A DNA stretch of 64,000 bases from M269 sp964640795 (GTDB lineage: Bacteria > Pseudomonadota > Gammaproteobacteria > Enterobacterales > Alteromonadaceae): positions 62,001 through 126,000 of the forward strand of contig CAZXIN010000007.1 of NCBI GenBank assembly GCA_964640795.1, in the 5' to 3' direction. This document shows, piece by piece, positions 62,226-64,000 of the stretch (its first letter is position 1; each line of letters opens with the position of its first letter). The notes below the pieces were generated by a model. The model saw only the letters and a program-made list of their open reading frames with translations, did no database searches and was not told the DNA's origin. The translations under genes were made by a program, and so were the position numbers.

Positions 62226-63466
62226 TAGGAGGTGCTCAATTTAGCAGCAGCTTCTGCAACTGTGTCAATGAGTACCTTATCTGGGAAGCCGTCAGCAACC
62301 AACTTATGTTGGACTTGGAACCCGCGTATACCTTTACGGGTTGCTGGCCCTAAAATACCATCAGCTTCACCCACCTCAAATCCCAAGGCGTTTAAAGACT
62401 CTTGGAGGACTTGCATATCTGCAACAGAATAATCATCAAGCTTAGGTAATTCTTTAGAAAGTGGAGCCTTACCCAGAATACGATCAGCCAAATAGCCTAC
62501 CGCAATGGCATAAAACTCAGAATTATTCCAACGCATGATAATATCGAAGTTGCGATAAGCTAAGAATGCGGGCCCCTTGTGTCCGGCAGGCACTAACAGC
62601 GACGCATCAAGTTCAGGTGCTCCAAGCGTTTTACCATTTGCCTGTGTCACACCTTGCTCCGACCAGAAGCCTAATTTCTGCTGTAAGTCTTTACCGGCTA
62701 ATTGATAGTCAAAAGACTCAGGTAACGCAACTTCCCTTCCCCACCTGAATCCAGGAACCCAGCCTAACTGATTGAGAAAGTTCGCTGCCGACGCTAACGC
62801 ATCAAGTTCACTATTCCACAAGTCAACACGTCCATCGTTATCCCCATCGATAGCGTAACGCATATAAGCTGATGGCATGAATTGGGTGTGTCCCATAGCT
62901 CCGGCCCAAGAGCCAACCATGGTAGCTACCTCAAAATCTTCACGGTCCATCAATAACAAGGCTTGCATAAGTTCTTTACTAAAAAACTCACTACGCCTCT
63001 GATCGCAAGCCAAAGTCACCAGTGAATCGATGATCGGTATCTTGCCTTTGTATGAACCAAAATTTGTTTCGAGTCCCCAAAAAGACACCAAATAATGAGC
63101 AGGCACACCGTATTGTTGTGTTAACTCTTGTAAAAAAGCCCGATGCTTTTTATACATTTCACGACCTTTGTTAATGCGCCAGTCGTTAACCCTCTTATTC
63201 AGATAATTGGGGAAAGTCTTTACAAATTCGGGTTGGTTACGATCATACGAAATAATTTTGTCGAGATGTTTGGCTTTACCCAACACATTATCTATTCGCT
63301 GTTCAGATACACCAGAAGATTCAGCTCTTTGTTGCAAATTAGCAACGCACTGAGAAAAAGGAATTGGCTCTTCGGGTGTTTCTTCTTCGGCATTTGCTGC
63401 AAATACCGTTGTTGTTGCCAAAGCCAATAAAAATGACATACGTAGAGGAAAAAAAGAATTCAACAA
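62225..63466 (-). CDS. Lytic murein transglycosylase, MltB family
   Basis: 413 residues. Signal peptide (cleavage near VFAANA), SLT_2-type catalytic domain (about 35-330) with catalytic Glu in FWGLETNFGSY and the AMGHTQFMPSAYMRYAIDGD motif, and a C-terminal peptidoglycan-binding domain (about 345-405; LQESLNALGFEVGEADGILGPATRKGIRGFQ). It cleaves glycan strands to 1,6-anhydro-muropeptides. The start is TTG at 63466 with AAGG 8 bases upstream; an ATG at 63439 has no ribosome binding site. Coupled to the hydrolase gene that follows. Confidence 0.93.
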   Translation of the reverse strand: MLNSFFPLRMSFLLALATTTVFAANAEEETPEEPIPFSQCVANLQQRAESSGVSEQRIDNVLGKAKHLDKIISYDRNQPEFVKTFPNYLNKRVNDWRINKGREMYKKHRAFLQELTQQYGVPAHYLVSFWGLETNFGSYKGKIPIIDSLVTLACDQRRSEFFSKELMQALLLMDREDFEVATMVGSWAGAMGHTQFMPSAYMRYAIDGDNDGRVDLWNSELDALASAANFLNQLGWVPGFRWGREVALPESFDYQLAGKDLQQKLGFWSEQGVTQANGKTLGAPELDASLLVPAGHKGPAFLAYRNFDIIMRWNNSEFYAIAVGYLADRILGKAPLSKELPKLDDYSVADMQVLQESLNALGFEVGEADGILGPATRKGIRGFQVQHKLVADGFPDKVLIDTVAEAAAKLSTS

Positions 63467-63661
63467 ACGGGCTACCTTATTCTAACAACCTAACGACATG
63501 CTAACTGAGTCTGCAGAAATTAGCAGCAAAAAATAAGAGGCAGCTTAAATGTACAAGGAACAAAACTGTAAACCGATTTATCCTTACTGAGGAAGAAAAC
63601 TGTACTCACGAATTGGACAATGATGAGCAGTTGTATATTGTGTCGTCTGTTAATATCAATC

Positions 63662-63719
63662 TGTCTTGATAAGTAATCAACGCATTACCATGTGCATTAA
63701 GTGAATACTTATCAAGACA
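63662..63719. promoter_or_regulatory. 14-bp inverted repeat upstream of the M28 peptidase gene
   Basis: TGTCTTGATAAGTA (63662-63675) and its exact reverse complement (63706-63719) with a 30-base spacer, 48 bases before the start codon. Centre-to-centre distance is 44 bases, about four helical turns. It may be a double operator or a hairpin in the leader. Confidence 0.55.
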
Positions 63720-63766
63720 TATTGGTACAAGAAATATAAAAATAGCCCATCATTTGGAGACGCTTA

Positions 63767-64000
63767 ATGACACTTAAATCCATAGTTACTGCTTGCAGTC
63801 TTATGGTTGCACCACTTGCTTTAGCGCAGTCAGCACCCACTTACGTTGATCAAGCACAATTACACGACATTGCCAGTAAAATATCAGCAGACAATATCGA
63901 AAGAGATATTACCAAGCTCGTGGGTTTTGGAACTCGCCATACATTGTCAGAAACAAAGTCTGATACACGAGGCATTGGTGCAGCAAGGCGTTGGATAAAA
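63767..64000 (+). CDS. M28-family peptidase, 5' part
   Basis: First 78 codons; the gene runs past the window edge. A signal peptide (MTLKSIVTACSLMVAPLALA, cleavage near residue 20) is followed by IERDITKLVGFGTRHTLS and RGIGAARRWI, which is the characteristic opening of bacterial M28 aminopeptidases/carboxypeptidases with two zinc ions. The catalytic residues lie outside the window. TTGGAGA lies about 8 bases before the ATG. Confidence 0.8.
   Translation, partial: MTLKSIVTACSLMVAPLALAQSAPTYVDQAQLHDIASKISADNIERDITKLVGFGTRHTLSETKSDTRGIGAARRWIK

Noticed and set aside
1..64000. CRISPR array, prophage, tRNA or rRNA genes
   Set aside because: No regularly spaced repeats, integrase, structural phage genes or tRNA/rRNA sequence patterns were found.

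Overview
The window looks like a chromosomal segment of a free-living, probably marine, heterotrophic gammaproteobacterium (Alteromonadales/Oceanospirillales-like). Evidence is the moderate-to-low GC content, the conserved blocks ubiI-ubiH-pepP-ygfB // zapA-ssrS-ygfA-rpiA-serA, tkt-epd-pgk-fba // metK, and glnA-(DUF4124)-ntrB-ntrC // typA, plus a VC_2705-type sodium symporter pair. The genus cannot be fixed from the sequence alone. No tRNA, rRNA, prophage or CRISPR array was seen.

Layout: 1-5.9 kb holds the 3' part of a LysR regulator, an OmpR-type response regulator, a long gene-poor stretch, and a run of two membrane-anchored proteins of unknown function followed by a secreted class 3 lipase. 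6-11 kb holds an acetyltransferase, a STAS/response-regulator-phosphatase-kinase pair that matches the CrsA/CrsR (HsbA/HsbR) partner-switching architecture, a chemoreceptor that lacks a normal start codon, and a 57-residue DUF6435 gene. 11.2-19 kb is housekeeping: ubiquinone hydroxylases, proline aminopeptidase, a short ZapA, 6S RNA, folate salvage, ribose-5-phosphate isomerase and serine synthesis. 19.4-23.7 kb is a three-gene unit of periplasmic cupredoxin, GGDEF-EAL enzyme and outer-membrane barrel. 23.7-33.7 kb carries a sodium:solute symporter pair, a DUF481 barrel, central sugar metabolism and metK, which has a tandem MetJ-box array in front of it. 33.8-41.5 kb has an M48 lipoprotein, two mechanosensitive channels, a 37-residue membrane peptide with its own promoter and terminator, an unusual Nramp-family transporter, tandem YihG-like acyltransferases and an alpha/beta hydrolase. 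41.7-43.9 kb is ahpC-ahpF.

44-52 kb is the nitrogen-regulation region: glnA, a DUF4124 protein, ntrB and ntrC, with typA divergent. Upstream of glnA a sigma-54 promoter and two NtrC palindromes can be read directly, with spacing like that of E. coli glnA; further NtrC-like palindromes lie before the DUF4124 gene and at the start of ntrB. The same region contains four copies of a small TA-flanked inverted-repeat (MITE-like) element. One copy sits inside the predicted glnA leader, one ends 23 bp before typA, and one supplies the stop codon of a RidA-like lipoprotein gene. A different MITE-like element lies at 52.4-52.6 kb.

52.6-64 kb is a run of exported or membrane-anchored hydrolases: two amidohydrolases (one fused to a SnoaL-like domain), an M20 carbamoylase-type enzyme, a periplasmic cyclophilin, three alpha/beta hydrolases, an MltB-family lytic transglycosylase and the start of an M28 peptidase preceded by a 14-bp inverted repeat. 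It suggests scavenging of peptides, amides and esters. The least explained items are the MITE family placed on glnA/typA control regions, the apparent AUU start of the chemoreceptor, the cupredoxin/c-di-GMP/barrel unit, the lipase-linked unknown proteins and the small orphan membrane peptide.
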